Both the position numbers and the translations under genes were made by a program. Below, piece by piece: positions 15,349-24,940 of a stretch of DNA of 64,000 nucleotides (positions within the stretch are counted from its first letter, which is position 1; every line of letters starts with the position of its first letter). The stretch is from a bacterium (GTDB taxonomy: Bacteria; Bacteroidota; Ignavibacteria; Kapaibacteriales; UBA2268): NCBI GenBank assembly GCA_024711295.1, contig JANJTB010000033.1, positions 1-64,000 on the forward strand, read 5' to 3'. The notes under the pieces are model-generated. The model saw nothing but the letters and a program-made list of their open reading frames with translations, ran no database searches and was not told the origin of the DNA.

Positions 15349-17442
15349 TCAATTTTTGATAAACTTGTTTACTCTACCGTCAATTACAACAAAATAAACA
15401 CCATCTGCTAAATTTGAAACATTTATTGTCTGTTTATCAGATTCAATAATTGAATTAATCATAAGCTCCCCAAGCAAATTCACAATTTTTAATTCTTTTC
15501 CCACATTTGAATAAGAAGTTGTCAGGTTCAAAATATCCTCGCTTGGATTAGGGAAAATTATAATATCGGATTTCTTATCTTCTTCTATGGAGCTTGCAAT
15601 TTTCTTATTTTTAGCTAGTACTTTTCTGTTATCAACAAAAGCATATTTCACAGGAAATTCAAAGCTAAAATTTACGGTTTGATTTCTATCGTCGTTATAA
15701 ACAGATTCCAAAGCAAGCAGGTTATTTAAATCATCAGTAAATGCAATTTCAATTGGCATTTCGTATAAATCCCGATATCCATTACCCATCTGAACCTGAT
15801 TAATATCCAATGAATAATTATATTTACCGTTTTCAATTCCCAAAAAATCAAGTTCTAGTTCGTATTCGATATGACCGCTATCGAAAACCCATTGCTCAAA
15901 GAATTTCTCTATATCCATTTTTGGATTTTTAGCATATTGAATTATTAAATCCTTGAAATCATAAGTGGTGATTGTACGAAACTTATTATTTTCAAAAATT
16001 GAATTCATAACATCAAAGAACTCTTTTCTGCCAATAATTTCTGCTAGCATGTGATAAATCCACCCTGCTTTGTTATATGTGATATATGTTTTTGTAAATA
16101 CCTGATTTTCAGGGACATTATAAACAGGAATTAAATGTGCATCTTGTCTGCTGAAATAGAAATCAGCCCTGGATAACATGTGTTGATAGTATCTTGATTC
16201 TGACTTATTAATATGCTCTAACCATACAGCCTCGAACCAGGTTGCCCCACCTTCGTTCAACCATATATCACCCCAAGTGGCACAAGTAATCAGATCACCT
16301 ATCCAATGATGGGCAGCTTCGTGTGCTAATCCTATTTCAGCATTACCTCTAAGCCAGTCCCTGTTAATACTCGTCATAGTTTGGTGTTCCATACCACCAA
16401 AATCAAATGGATGAACAGATACATTACCGTATTTTTCGAATGTATATTCTCCAAATTTTTCTGAGAAGTATCTGAGCATTTCAGGTTGATTTCTAAGAGC
16501 AAAGACCGCATTAAATGGATGACCTTCAGGAACTTCCAAATCTGATTTCCAAACAAAATTCATAATTGGAATTTCTTCATCCGGATTACTATGTCTTTTG
16601 TAAACTTGTTCATAATTCTCATATTTTGAAGCAGCTGCAACCATCAAGTATGTAGAAATTGGGCTCTTGTGACTCCAATAATAAGTAGAGAACTCTTGAG
16701 ATTCATCATTTCTTATAGAATCCAACAAACCATTTGATGCTGTTGTAAAACCATTAGGAACTTTAATTGCTATTGAGCTTAATGCTTTATCATAAGGTTT
16801 GTCATTACAAGGCATCCAATATCTTGCCCAAGAAGGTTGACTAAAAGTAAATGCTGATGCCTCTTCTACCCTAACTTTGTTTTGACGGATCAGATATTCA
16901 CCCGGAGCAAATAAATAGAAACCCACCCTGTTTGTTCTGGCAACTGAATAATCAATTTTAACATATAAAGTATCACCTTTACTAAATGGTAAAATTGATC
17001 TTATCTCAATATTATTATCATTATATACCCAATTATAAGCTTTGTCTTGACTATATTTTCCTGTTATGACTACATCATCAATATTCATGTTATTGGCATT
17101 TATCTTAATTAGCTCGATATCATTACTGTCGATGGCAAGCAATATTCTCTGTACACCGTTGAAATATCCTTTGAAGCTGGTATCACGATTCAAATCAGCT
17201 TCCTTTAATGCATTACCAAAATCCAAAAACAAATCGTATCTGATTACATCATAAGGCTCTTTTACAAAATTTGACTGAAATTGTTCTCTCAAATGACTAT
17301 ACTTACTAGAGCAACAAGACTCAGTGCAATCAAAATGCTTACTTTCATTTACATCATCCAAAATTGAAGCCTGCCAGGGAATTTTCTGAGAATATAAGTT
17401 ACAAGCAAAAGCAAATAGCATAAATACTAAAAATTTTTTCAT
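15349..17442 (-). CDS. Secreted M1-family metallopeptidase with T9SS sorting domain
   Basis: A 697-residue exported aminopeptidase-like protein. Signal peptide residues 1-19 end at L-Y-S-Q. The M1 catalytic domain contains G-G-M-E-H (near 349), the substrate N-terminus loop, and H-E-A-A-H followed 18 residues later by Glu in L-N-E-G-G. This complete HExxH-x18-E set binds zinc. A short Cys-rich segment (C-T-E-S-C-C) follows the signal region and may form disulfides. The C-terminal 80 residues are a T9SS sorting domain (I-I-F-P-N-P-S, then L-A-D-G-V-Y-F-V). It likely trims peptides outside the cell. The large helical C-terminal domain of PepN-type enzymes is replaced by the sorting domain. Confidence 0.93.
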   Translation of the reverse strand: MKKFLVFMLFAFACNLYSQKIPWQASILDDVNESKHFDCTESCCSSKYSHLREQFQSNFVKEPYDVIRYDLFLDFGNALKEADLNRDTSFKGYFNGVQRILLAIDSNDIELIKINANNMNIDDVVITGKYSQDKAYNWVYNDNNIEIRSILPFSKGDTLYVKIDYSVARTNRVGFYLFAPGEYLIRQNKVRVEEASAFTFSQPSWARYWMPCNDKPYDKALSSIAIKVPNGFTTASNGLLDSIRNDESQEFSTYYWSHKSPISTYLMVAAASKYENYEQVYKRHSNPDEEIPIMNFVWKSDLEVPEGHPFNAVFALRNQPEMLRYFSEKFGEYTFEKYGNVSVHPFDFGGMEHQTMTSINRDWLRGNAEIGLAHEAAHHWIGDLITCATWGDIWLNEGGATWFEAVWLEHINKSESRYYQHMLSRADFYFSRQDAHLIPVYNVPENQVFTKTYITYNKAGWIYHMLAEIIGRKEFFDVMNSIFENNKFRTITTYDFKDLIIQYAKNPKMDIEKFFEQWVFDSGHIEYELELDFLGIENGKYNYSLDINQVQMGNGYRDLYEMPIEIAFTDDLNNLLALESVYNDDRNQTVNFSFEFPVKYAFVDNRKVLAKNKKIASSIEEDKKSDIIIFPNPSEDILNLTTSYSNVGKELKIVNLLGELMINSIIESDKQTINVSNLADGVYFVVIDGRVNKFIKN

Positions 17443-17562
17443 TACATTTTTTATTTAATTAATATGAAATTATTTAAACTATCTCGATTTAAGAGGTCAA
17501 ATATTTATTAAAAGAAAAAAAATCAACTTTTTTGAACTCAAAAAGTTCAAATATGTTATTAT

Positions 17563-17597
17563 TTTGTTGGAATTATAAGAATAATTTGTTAATTTTG
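17563..17597 (+). promoter_or_regulatory. Candidate Bacteroidota-type promoter of citrate synthase
   Basis: TAATTTTG at 17590-17597 matches TAnnTTTG. TTTG at 17563-17566, or the overlapping TTG at 17567-17569, gives a spacing of 20-23 bases. The start codon is about 115 bases downstream, leaving an untranslated leader in which I see no known riboswitch. Confidence 0.5.
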
Positions 17598-17711
17598 GTA
17601 AATTGTAAAACATAAAAATTATATTTTCGTTTGATTTTTTAACTAACAATTAACATGAAATATTTTGATTATTCTATAAATAATTTTCATTACTTTTAAC
17701 AGGTATCAATT

Positions 17712-18989
17712 ATGTCAAAATTACATCAAAAATTGTCGGAAGTATTACCCAAACAAATTGATTCAATCAAAGATATGTTGAAGAATCATGGAGATAAGGT
17801 AGTTTCGGAAGTAACATTAAAGCAAGTTTATGGCGGTATGCGCGGAGTAAAAGGGCTTGTATGTGATACATCCGAGGTACCACCCGACAAAGGTCTTATT
17901 ATTCGTGGTATTGAGTTAAAGAATCTATGGGAAGCATCTCCTGAAGAGATTTTATGGCTACTATTAGTTGGCGAAATGCCAAACGGTGATGAATTAAAGG
18001 ATTTACAGCAGGAGTTGGTTAATCGAGCAAATGTTCCTCAATATGTGTGGGATGTTATTGATAATATGCCCGCGGACTCTCACCCAATGACAATGTTTAA
18101 TACTGCAATATTAGTATTACAGCACGATTCCGTCTTTGCTCAGCAATACGATGAGGGAATGGCTAAACCGGAATACTGGAAAGCTACTTTGGAAGACTTT
18201 TTGAATATTGTTGCAAAAATTCCAGCGATAGCTGCTTATGTTTACAGACGTAGATTTAACAAGGGCCCAAGAATTGAACCTGACTATTCAAAAGATTGGT
18301 CAGCGAATTATGTACACATGCTTGGATTACCGGATCCAAATGGTGATTTTTCGAAATTAATGCGTTTATATCTTACATTACATAGCGATCACGAAGGTGG
18401 AAATGCCAGTGCATTTACCTCAACAGTAGTTAATTCAACATTAGCTGACCTTTACTATTCACTTTCAGCTGGTCTTAACGCTCTAGCAGGTCCATTGCAC
18501 GGATTAGCAAATCAAGAATGTTTGAAATGGGTTCTTGACACTATGGAACAATTTGGTGGTACTCCAACAGACGAACAACTCGAGAAATTTGCATGGGAAA
18601 CTCTCAATGCAGGCAGAGTAATACCCGGTTATGGCCATGCTGTTCTTAGAATTACTGATCCTAGATTTGATGCATTCTTATCTTTTGGTAAGAAATATAT
18701 GCCGGAAGATCCTGTATTCCAAACAGTTGCCAAAGTATTTGAAGTAGTGCCTACTGTATTGAAACAAGTACAAAAAATCAATGACCCATGGCCAAACGTT
18801 GACGCAGGCTCAGGTGCATTACTTTATCATTACGGCTTGACTGAATTTAGCTATTATACTGTTTTATTCAGTGTTTCGAGAGCATTGGGTATTGGTGCAC
18901 AATCTGTAATTTCACGAGCATACGGATTGCCAATTACACGTCCCAAATCTCTACCAACATCAAAATATGCAAAAATGGTTAACAGTTAA
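17712..18989 (+). CDS. gltA: Citrate synthase, eukaryotic (type I) form
   Basis: A 425-residue enzyme that condenses acetyl-CoA with oxaloacetate in the TCA cycle. It resembles the mitochondrial-type enzyme rather than the hexameric E. coli type. The catalytic residues are visible: His in G-P-L-H-G-L-A-N (near 257), His in I-P-G-Y-G-H-A-V-L-R (near 303) and Asp in N-V-D-A-G-S-G (near 359). The oxaloacetate-binding segment S-D-H-E-G-G-N is intact near 220. The N-terminal zinc/NADH-regulatory region of the type II enzymes is absent. The gene is monocistronic, with its own promoter candidate and terminator. An acetyl-CoA synthetase in the same window could feed it. Confidence 0.97.
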   Translation: MSKLHQKLSEVLPKQIDSIKDMLKNHGDKVVSEVTLKQVYGGMRGVKGLVCDTSEVPPDKGLIIRGIELKNLWEASPEEILWLLLVGEMPNGDELKDLQQELVNRANVPQYVWDVIDNMPADSHPMTMFNTAILVLQHDSVFAQQYDEGMAKPEYWKATLEDFLNIVAKIPAIAAYVYRRRFNKGPRIEPDYSKDWSANYVHMLGLPDPNGDFSKLMRLYLTLHSDHEGGNASAFTSTVVNSTLADLYYSLSAGLNALAGPLHGLANQECLKWVLDTMEQFGGTPTDEQLEKFAWETLNAGRVIPGYGHAVLRITDPRFDAFLSFGKKYMPEDPVFQTVAKVFEVVPTVLKQVQKINDPWPNVDAGSGALLYHYGLTEFSYYTVLFSVSRALGIGAQSVISRAYGLPITRPKSLPTSKYAKMVNS

Positions 18990-19009
18990 TAATAAGCATA
19001 CTATTTATA

Positions 19010-19042
19010 AAAAACCCTTAGAAGAGTCTAAGGGTTTTTTTT
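19010..19042 (+). terminator. Terminator of citrate synthase
   Basis: AAACCCTTAGA (19012-19022) pairs with TCTAAGGGTTT (19027-19037) around a four-base loop, followed by T residues to 19042. The A run on the left side lets it work for the reverse strand as well. Confidence 0.93.
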
Positions 19043-19060
19043 ATTAAGAATATAATTTCA

Positions 19061-21319
19061 CTATTCTGTAACGGCAATTTTTTGTACAGCTGAATTTTTG
19101 TTGGTATTAGAAGTAGCAAGTACAAGGTAAACTCCCGGAACAACTACATTCCCATTTGAGTCTTTTCCATCCCAAAGAGCTTTGTTGCTATTGATGAACA
19201 TTTGCTTAACTAAAGCGCCTGCCATTGTAACTATTCTGATATCAGAATATTCTTCCAGTCCCTCAATAACCATTTCATAATCTTTGTTAGGCTTAAATGG
19301 TTGTGGATAACATTTCAAATCATAACTTTTAGCTGGTTCTACTGAAAGAGATTTTGCCTCATAAACACCAAGCTTTGTACCAAAATATATTTGACCTGTT
19401 GATTTGTTGTAAGCCAAAGAAAGTACCTCATTTGTTGGAAGCATTGAATTGGAGGTATTAATTATTCCTACTGTGTCTGATCCGTCAGAATTTACAACCC
19501 AAACACCATTATTGGTAGCAAGCCATTTATTGTTTTGAGCATCAACAAGTATATAATTTATATTTTGTTCACCGATTATTCTATTCAGATTACGAACAGT
19601 GATGTTGGGATTAGACTGCAAAACTGTCGAGGGGTTAGCAATGACAGCTAATCCACGTGGAGTACCAATCCAAACAAATCCATTTTTGTCAACTTCAATG
19701 AATGGATGGGTGTTATCAGGCATATTCGAAAATTCATTTTGAGTAAGAAATCCGGAAGCTATATTTGATGTAGCGCCTAAATTACCTCTCTCATTTACGT
19801 AAAGAACCCCTAATCCGCTTACAACACTGCCACCAATCCATTTTGTTCCGTTTAGATCAATTGCTAAAGAATTGAAGTATCTTTGATTTGGATTGCGTGA
19901 GTTATTAAATCCATAAGAAACATCATTTTTGTCTATTGCGACCAAAGAGGCTCCGGAAGATTCATTTCCAAGCACAGGAACCCAAACATTATTGTCTCGA
20001 TCGAACCTTGGTTTACCACAAACAATATAATCAAGGGCATTTGATAAACCAACAAGTTTAGAATTTTCTCTATTAAATGATTTAAACTCAAATTTTTCAT
20101 CTTCCATTTTTATTAATAAAAGACCGTTACCATAACTACCTGCTGCTACTCTGTCATCGTCGGCAATCGTAATTTTATGATAATTATTTGTCTTAATTTC
20201 GGGATAATTCTTTAAATTAATATTCCTCCAATTTATCCCATCAAAAACGGATATACCTCTACCATTAGGATCAACATCAGTAGCAGTCCACAGATTGCCT
20301 TTGCTATCAACACCCATGTCTAAAGATATGTTTGATAATGGTGAATTTGGAATAAAATTTTTAAATTCACCATTAATGAATAGACCGATACCATTACTTT
20401 GGTATCTGATTACTAACCCAACACCATTATTATGCCTCACAGTACTCACACTATAAACAAAATCCGGGTGAGGTATATTGATCGGATTACCCAATGAATC
20501 CAAGACACCAAAAATTGTTGTGAAAACAAAACCAGTTTCAGGAGTACTCAAAATTGAAGTAAAAATATCTTGTGTTCGCAAATGCTCAACTAATGTTTCA
20601 TTTTCTAATCTTGTGATAAACTTGTCGCTCATAGCATAAACAACACCTCTGTGAATCACTACATCATTGATGGATTGTTCGAATAATCCTGGATTTGCGG
20701 GATAACCAGTCCAGCTGGCTGGATTTGCCAAAATACTGCCAATATTTGCTTTAGCTATACCTGATGTAGTAGCAACCCAAATTTCACTATTGTCAATGAA
20801 AATCTTGTTTGCAGGTAAATTTGAATTAAATCCTGCAAAACGACGCACAGTCTCATCAAAAACCCGTTTTTTTACATCGAAAACAGCTAACCCGAATCCA
20901 CCTGCTATAAATGCTTTATCACCGTAAAATACAATGTCATTAATTCTGGGATTCGAAAATTTCTGATTGAAAATATCTGTTATATGAGTCCAATTTCCAT
21001 CTTTATCAAGAATGTCGATATAACCGTTTTTACTTCCGGTGAACAGCTCACCGCTAACTTTGTTATACTTAATTGCAGATATGTCCAAATCAAGCATTTC
21101 ACCAATATTTCTGTAAATTCTAAGCCCTGTACCATCGGGCATAACGGAATAAATACCACCAGAGGTTGCAACCCAAATTTTGCCTTCATCATCTGAATCA
21201 ATATCCTGTGTATATACCAATGATGTATGGGCTTTCCAATCATCTAATCTAATTTGAGAAAACGAAAGAGAATAACTTATCAAAAAAAAACAGACAAGCA
21301 CTATCAGAAATCTAGACAT
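19061..21319 (-). CDS. porZ: PorZ-like beta-propeller protein of the type IX secretion system
   Basis: A 752-residue exported protein: signal peptide 1-21 ending at S-F-S-Q, then two beta-propeller regions. The first propeller starts with W-K-A-H-T-S and contains the repeated pattern of a strand, G-x-I-Y or G-L-A-V-F, and an I-x-V-A-T-S-G-G-I turn. A segment reading G-S-K-N-G-Y-I-D-I-L near 95-104 resembles the same place in PorZ. The last 80 residues are a gliding/T9SS-type C-terminal domain (W-D-G-K-D-S-N-G-N-V-V-V-P-G-V-Y). PorZ sits at the cell surface and presents anionic LPS to the PorU sortase. The length is close to P. gingivalis PorZ. Other regulatory-propeller proteins are possible alternatives. 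Confidence 0.75.
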   Translation of the reverse strand: MSRFLIVLVCFFLISYSLSFSQIRLDDWKAHTSLVYTQDIDSDDEGKIWVATSGGIYSVMPDGTGLRIYRNIGEMLDLDISAIKYNKVSGELFTGSKNGYIDILDKDGNWTHITDIFNQKFSNPRINDIVFYGDKAFIAGGFGLAVFDVKKRVFDETVRRFAGFNSNLPANKIFIDNSEIWVATTSGIAKANIGSILANPASWTGYPANPGLFEQSINDVVIHRGVVYAMSDKFITRLENETLVEHLRTQDIFTSILSTPETGFVFTTIFGVLDSLGNPINIPHPDFVYSVSTVRHNNGVGLVIRYQSNGIGLFINGEFKNFIPNSPLSNISLDMGVDSKGNLWTATDVDPNGRGISVFDGINWRNINLKNYPEIKTNNYHKITIADDDRVAAGSYGNGLLLIKMEDEKFEFKSFNRENSKLVGLSNALDYIVCGKPRFDRDNNVWVPVLGNESSGASLVAIDKNDVSYGFNNSRNPNQRYFNSLAIDLNGTKWIGGSVVSGLGVLYVNERGNLGATSNIASGFLTQNEFSNMPDNTHPFIEVDKNGFVWIGTPRGLAVIANPSTVLQSNPNITVRNLNRIIGEQNINYILVDAQNNKWLATNNGVWVVNSDGSDTVGIINTSNSMLPTNEVLSLAYNKSTGQIYFGTKLGVYEAKSLSVEPAKSYDLKCYPQPFKPNKDYEMVIEGLEEYSDIRIVTMAGALVKQMFINSNKALWDGKDSNGNVVVPGVYLVLATSNTNKNSAVQKIAVTE

Positions 21320-21383
21320 AATTGATTCCTAAGTTTCTAAATGTAAAAAATGAAGTATCTTTCTGATCTATAAAATATCCCGA

Positions 21384-21848
21384 CTATATAGATTTGAGTA
21401 AAGAAGACATTTCTATTGCAGTAATGGCTGCTTCAAAACCCTTATTTCCTGATTTAGAGCCCGCACGTTCGATTGCCTGTTCAATAGTGTCGGTTGTAAG
21501 TACACCGAAAATACAGGGAACTCCGGTGTCGAAATTTACTTTTGCAATACCTTTTGTTACCTCAGCAGCTATGTAATCAAAATGTGGTGTAGAGCCTCTG
21601 ATAACTGCTCCAAGAGCTATTACTGCATCAAATTTGTCAGACTCTGCAAACTTCTTAACAACCAAAGGAATTTCAAAAGCTCCGGGGCAGTAAGCTATTG
21701 TAATTTTTGCATCATCAGCGCGATTTCTTTTTAGTGCATCTAAAGCTCCATCAAGCATTTTGCTGACTATAAACTGATTCCATCTCGAAACTACGATTGC
21801 AAAAGATTTGTCCTGTGCATCAAAAATTCCTTCAATAATTCTTGGCAT
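21384..21848 (-). CDS. ribH: 6,7-dimethyl-8-ribityllumazine synthase
   Basis: A 154-residue enzyme of riboflavin synthesis that condenses the ribityl-aminouracil intermediate with 3,4-dihydroxy-2-butanone 4-phosphate. Diagnostic segments are V-S-R-W-N-Q-F near 20-26, P-G-A-F-E-I-P near 55-61, [13 protein letters not shown] near 81-93 (catalytic His) and G-V-L-T-T near 115. The length is typical. The butanone phosphate comes from RibBA, encoded about 9 kb away in this window. The gene lies downstream of no other riboflavin gene here. Confidence 0.98.
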   Translation of the reverse strand: MPRIIEGIFDAQDKSFAIVVSRWNQFIVSKMLDGALDALKRNRADDAKITIAYCPGAFEIPLVVKKFAESDKFDAVIALGAVIRGSTPHFDYIAAEVTKGIAKVNFDTGVPCIFGVLTTDTIEQAIERAGSKSGNKGFEAAITAIEMSSLLKSI

Positions 21849-21999
21849 AAAATACCTTTATTTAATTATAATTACAAAAAATTTCTTATTTTTAAGGTTT
21901 CACAAAATCAAAAAAAATAATTTGATTTTTTTGATACTTGTTGTTATTAAATTATTTAGTCGAATTAACTATTGTTTTAACTTATTTTTTGGATTTTTT

Positions 22000-22731
22000 A
22001 TGACCAAATATTCAATCGTACTTTTTGCATTAATGATGTTAGCCATCTCTTGTAATGCAGAGAACAAAAATGGAACTCCAGCAACGGATGTTAAAATTTC
22101 AAGCACTATGGATACAGTTTCATATATCCTTGGTGTTAATTTAGGTACCCAGTTATCATCTGATAGTCTTGTCCCTAACATCGATGCTGTCGCTATGGGT
22201 ATCAAGGATGCTATTGACAAAAAAATTAAAATTGATGACAAAACCCGTGAAGCAATAATTCAAAGTTTTGTAGCGCAACTACAAGAGAAAGCCATGAAGA
22301 AACAAGAAGCTGAATTGGCTAAGCTAAAAGCTGATGCACCAAAGAATTTAGCTGAAGGCAAGAAATTCCTTGAAGAAAATAAATCTAAACCAGGAGTTCA
22401 AACTTCAACAACAGGTCTTCAGTACAAAATTATCAACCCCGGTACAGGAGCCAAGCCAAAACCAACTGACCAAGTAACAGTTCATTATAAAGGTACATTG
22501 GTAAACGGAACAGTTTTCGATAACAGCTTCGAAAGAGGGCAACCTTCCACTTTCCAATTAAATGGTGTTATTCCCGGTTGGACAGAAGGATTACAGTTAA
22601 TTGGTCAAGGTGGCAAAATGATACTTTATATACCACATGAACTTGCTTATGGGGAAGAAGGAAGACCTCCTGTAATTCCACCTAGCTCAGTATTAATATT
22701 TGAAGTTGAATTAGTTAAAATCGGCAAATAA
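22000..22731 (+). CDS. Lipoprotein FKBP-type peptidyl-prolyl isomerase
   Basis: From the ATG at 22000 the protein has 243 residues; the frame extends upstream to 21808 but only through AT-rich intergenic DNA overlapping ribH. Residues 1-18 form a lipoprotein signal with lipobox L-A-I-S-C (Cys18). A dimerising FKBP_N helical domain (about 35-125, with T-M-D-T-V-S-Y-I-L-G near its start) is followed by a C-terminal FKBP domain. The FKBP domain has V-H-Y-K-G-T-L near 165, F-D-N-S near 178 and I-P-G-W-T-E-G near 195. It resembles Mip/FkpA folding factors and should act in the periplasm on outer-membrane or secreted proteins. A terminator follows at 22755. Confidence 0.94.
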   Translation: MTKYSIVLFALMMLAISCNAENKNGTPATDVKISSTMDTVSYILGVNLGTQLSSDSLVPNIDAVAMGIKDAIDKKIKIDDKTREAIIQSFVAQLQEKAMKKQEAELAKLKADAPKNLAEGKKFLEENKSKPGVQTSTTGLQYKIINPGTGAKPKPTDQVTVHYKGTLVNGTVFDNSFERGQPSTFQLNGVIPGWTEGLQLIGQGGKMILYIPHELAYGEEGRPPVIPPSSVLIFEVELVKIGK

Positions 22732-22754
22732 AATTAATTCACAACTTTGCAAAG

Positions 22755-22790
22755 TCCCTTTTAGTCATAAGATTGAAAGGGATTTTTTTT
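22755..22790 (+). terminator. Terminator of the FKBP gene
   Basis: TCCCTTT (22755-22761) pairs with AAAGGGA (22776-22782), followed by eight T residues to 22790. Confidence 0.85.
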
Positions 22791-22887
22791 AAGTATAATT
22801 TACTATACAATTTAATTTGCATAAGTATCAAATCATATTGATTATATTTGTAGTTTGTAGAAATGTTTATAATGAAATAAATATTTG

Positions 22888-24930
22888 ATGAAATTACTCA
22901 GATTTTTTATAATAGTATTATTTATTAGCAATTACTCCATAAATTTAAACGCACAGAACGAGAATACCTCCGACAGTGTAAATTATGATTTAAAACCAAA
23001 ATATGGAGTATTTGGTAATTACAATTTGAATCTCCATAGCTCATCTATTACAGAAATTAAGGGGTTTAACAGTTGCTGTCCTGAATATACCGGTGGATTT
23101 GGAACAGGGTTTGCAATTGGTGCCCTAATAGATTATCCCCTTGATGAATTATTACAGATCAGCATAAGATTAGGTTACAGCTCATATAATGGCTTACTTA
23201 CCGAAAGTCAGATAATTCCGGTATTTGATGCTTCAACGGGCGGCTCAATTAATGCAAATATTGAAAATAGGTTTGATGTTCAATTCGGAACCATTGGAAT
23301 TGAACCATTAGTATCATACAAGTTGATGGAGGAGCTTTTTGCACATGGTGGCATAAGAGTAGGATTTCTTGTAGACAACAATTACTCACATATTGAAGAA
23401 ATAATTAGCCCAAGGGATAAGGGCACATTTAGCAACGGTCTATTACAGTGGAATGTTTCCTCAGGGGAAATACCGGATCAAAATTCATTGTTCTTCGGAC
23501 TTAAATTGGGTGCTTCGTATAATTTGCCACTCGATAAAAAGAAATCTTTTTTCCTGGCTCCGGAATTTTTTTATAACCTGTTGCTCACACCTGTAATTAA
23601 GGAGCTTAGTTGGAATGTACATCAGTTCCAAATAGGTGCTGCAATCAAATACAGACAACCACCACCACCACCACCACCACCGCCACCACCACCGCCACCT
23701 CCTTCACCGGAAATGGCAATGGCACCGGAACCACCTTCACTTGACGCAAAGATTTCAGTAGTTGAAGTTGACTCATTAGGAAAAGAAAAGAAAAACTTTA
23801 GTCTTAAAATTGAAGATTTTATATCTTACAATATGAGACCATTACTTAATTATATATTTTTTGACTCTCTATCAAGCGAAATTCCTTCTAAGTACATTAA
23901 AATGAATGCTCGTGATACTAAGAATTTCTCAAATAAATCATTGCAAAATTTAGGACCGATTGAAACTTATTACCAAATTTTAAATATCATAGGTAAAAGG
24001 CTGACAGAGTATCCTGAAGCAACCATAAAACTTACAGGCACCAATTCTAACTCCGGTGATGAAAAAGGAAACACTACTTTATCCAAAGACAGAGCATTGC
24101 AGGTAAGAGATTACTTAAGGGATTACTGGGGTATTGATACTGATAGAATTTCTGTGATAGCCCGTAATCTACCCGAAAAATTTACTCGCCCGGATGACCC
24201 TGGAAGTGATGCCGAAAACCGTCGAGTAGAGATTGTAGCCAGTGACTCTAGAATTACTGAACCTGTATTTACTGTTGATACTCTCAGAGTATTACCTCAT
24301 TATGATTTAAGATTCAAACCTGATGTAAAAGCTGATGCAGGTGTAAAATCTTGGGAAGTAAAAGCAATATTCGACAATAAAGAGCTTATTTCTTATTCCG
24401 ATAAGGGAAATGTACCTGTAAATTTAGACTGGAAATTGACAAACGGAAATAAAGAAACGCCAAGAACTGCGGGTAATATTTTTTATTACATCAAAGTAAC
24501 AGATTCATTAGGGCAAACTGTTGAATCATCCAAAAACAGAATTCCAATCGAGCAGCTTACTATTGACAGAAAGCGCTTGGAAAGAATAAAGGATAAGGAA
24601 TTTGAGTATTATAGTCTTATTCTTTTTGACTTTGGTAAGTCTGATTTAAGAAGTGAACACAATAAGGTAGTTGACTTCATAAAGAACAGGATTACACCAA
24701 ATGCAACAATCTATGTTAAGGGATTTACTGATTTAATTGGAGATGAAGACATTAATAAAAAAATATCTTCGAAAAGAGCAAAAGCTGTTGCTGATAGATT
24801 AAAAATACCCAGCGCTCAGGTTGAAGGTGTAGGGGAAACGGAAATTCTTTATGACAACAGTACTCCTGAAGGCAGATATTATTGCCGGACAGTGCAGATT
24901 ACAATTGAAACACCAATTGATGATAAATAA
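22888..24930 (+). CDS. OmpA-family outer-membrane protein with polyproline linker and two OmpA-like domains
   Basis: A 680-residue exported protein from the ATG at 22888 (the codon before it is TTG). Signal peptide 1-23 ends near L-N-A-Q. Residues about 35-255 look like an outer-membrane beta-barrel ending in a W-N-V-H-Q-F-Q-I-G-A strand. A run of 15 prolines follows near 258-272. Two OmpA-like peptidoglycan-binding modules come next: the first at about 360-450, with N-R-R-V-E-I at its end, the second at about 570-680, with F-D-F-G-K-S-D-L and K-R-A-K-A-V-A. The two modules are separated by a strand-rich domain. It probably anchors the outer membrane to peptidoglycan. Two OmpA modules in one chain are less common. 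The coaBC gene follows after ten bases. Confidence 0.88.
   Translation: MKLLRFFIIVLFISNYSINLNAQNENTSDSVNYDLKPKYGVFGNYNLNLHSSSITEIKGFNSCCPEYTGGFGTGFAIGALIDYPLDELLQISIRLGYSSYNGLLTESQIIPVFDASTGGSINANIENRFDVQFGTIGIEPLVSYKLMEELFAHGGIRVGFLVDNNYSHIEEIISPRDKGTFSNGLLQWNVSSGEIPDQNSLFFGLKLGASYNLPLDKKKSFFLAPEFFYNLLLTPVIKELSWNVHQFQIGAAIKYRQPPPPPPPPPPPPPPPSPEMAMAPEPPSLDAKISVVEVDSLGKEKKNFSLKIEDFISYNMRPLLNYIFFDSLSSEIPSKYIKMNARDTKNFSNKSLQNLGPIETYYQILNIIGKRLTEYPEATIKLTGTNSNSGDEKGNTTLSKDRALQVRDYLRDYWGIDTDRISVIARNLPEKFTRPDDPGSDAENRRVEIVASDSRITEPVFTVDTLRVLPHYDLRFKPDVKADAGVKSWEVKAIFDNKELISYSDKGNVPVNLDWKLTNGNKETPRTAGNIFYYIKVTDSLGQTVESSKNRIPIEQLTIDRKRLERIKDKEFEYYSLILFDFGKSDLRSEHNKVVDFIKNRITPNATIYVKGFTDLIGDEDINKKISSKRAKAVADRLKIPSAQVEGVGETEILYDNSTPEGRYYCRTVQITIETPIDDK
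23659..23703 (+). repeat. CCA/CCG trinucleotide repeat coding for 15 prolines
   Basis: Fifteen consecutive proline codons, mostly CCA with interspersed CCG and two CCT at the end. Changes in copy number would stay in frame and alter linker length. A proline run of this size normally needs elongation factor P for translation. Confidence 0.95.
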
Positions 24931-24940
24931 ATGATGAATT

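Noticed and set aside
17598-17711. A riboswitch or RNA leader before citrate synthase
   Set aside because: The leader is AT-rich without a stable conserved fold that I can recognise.
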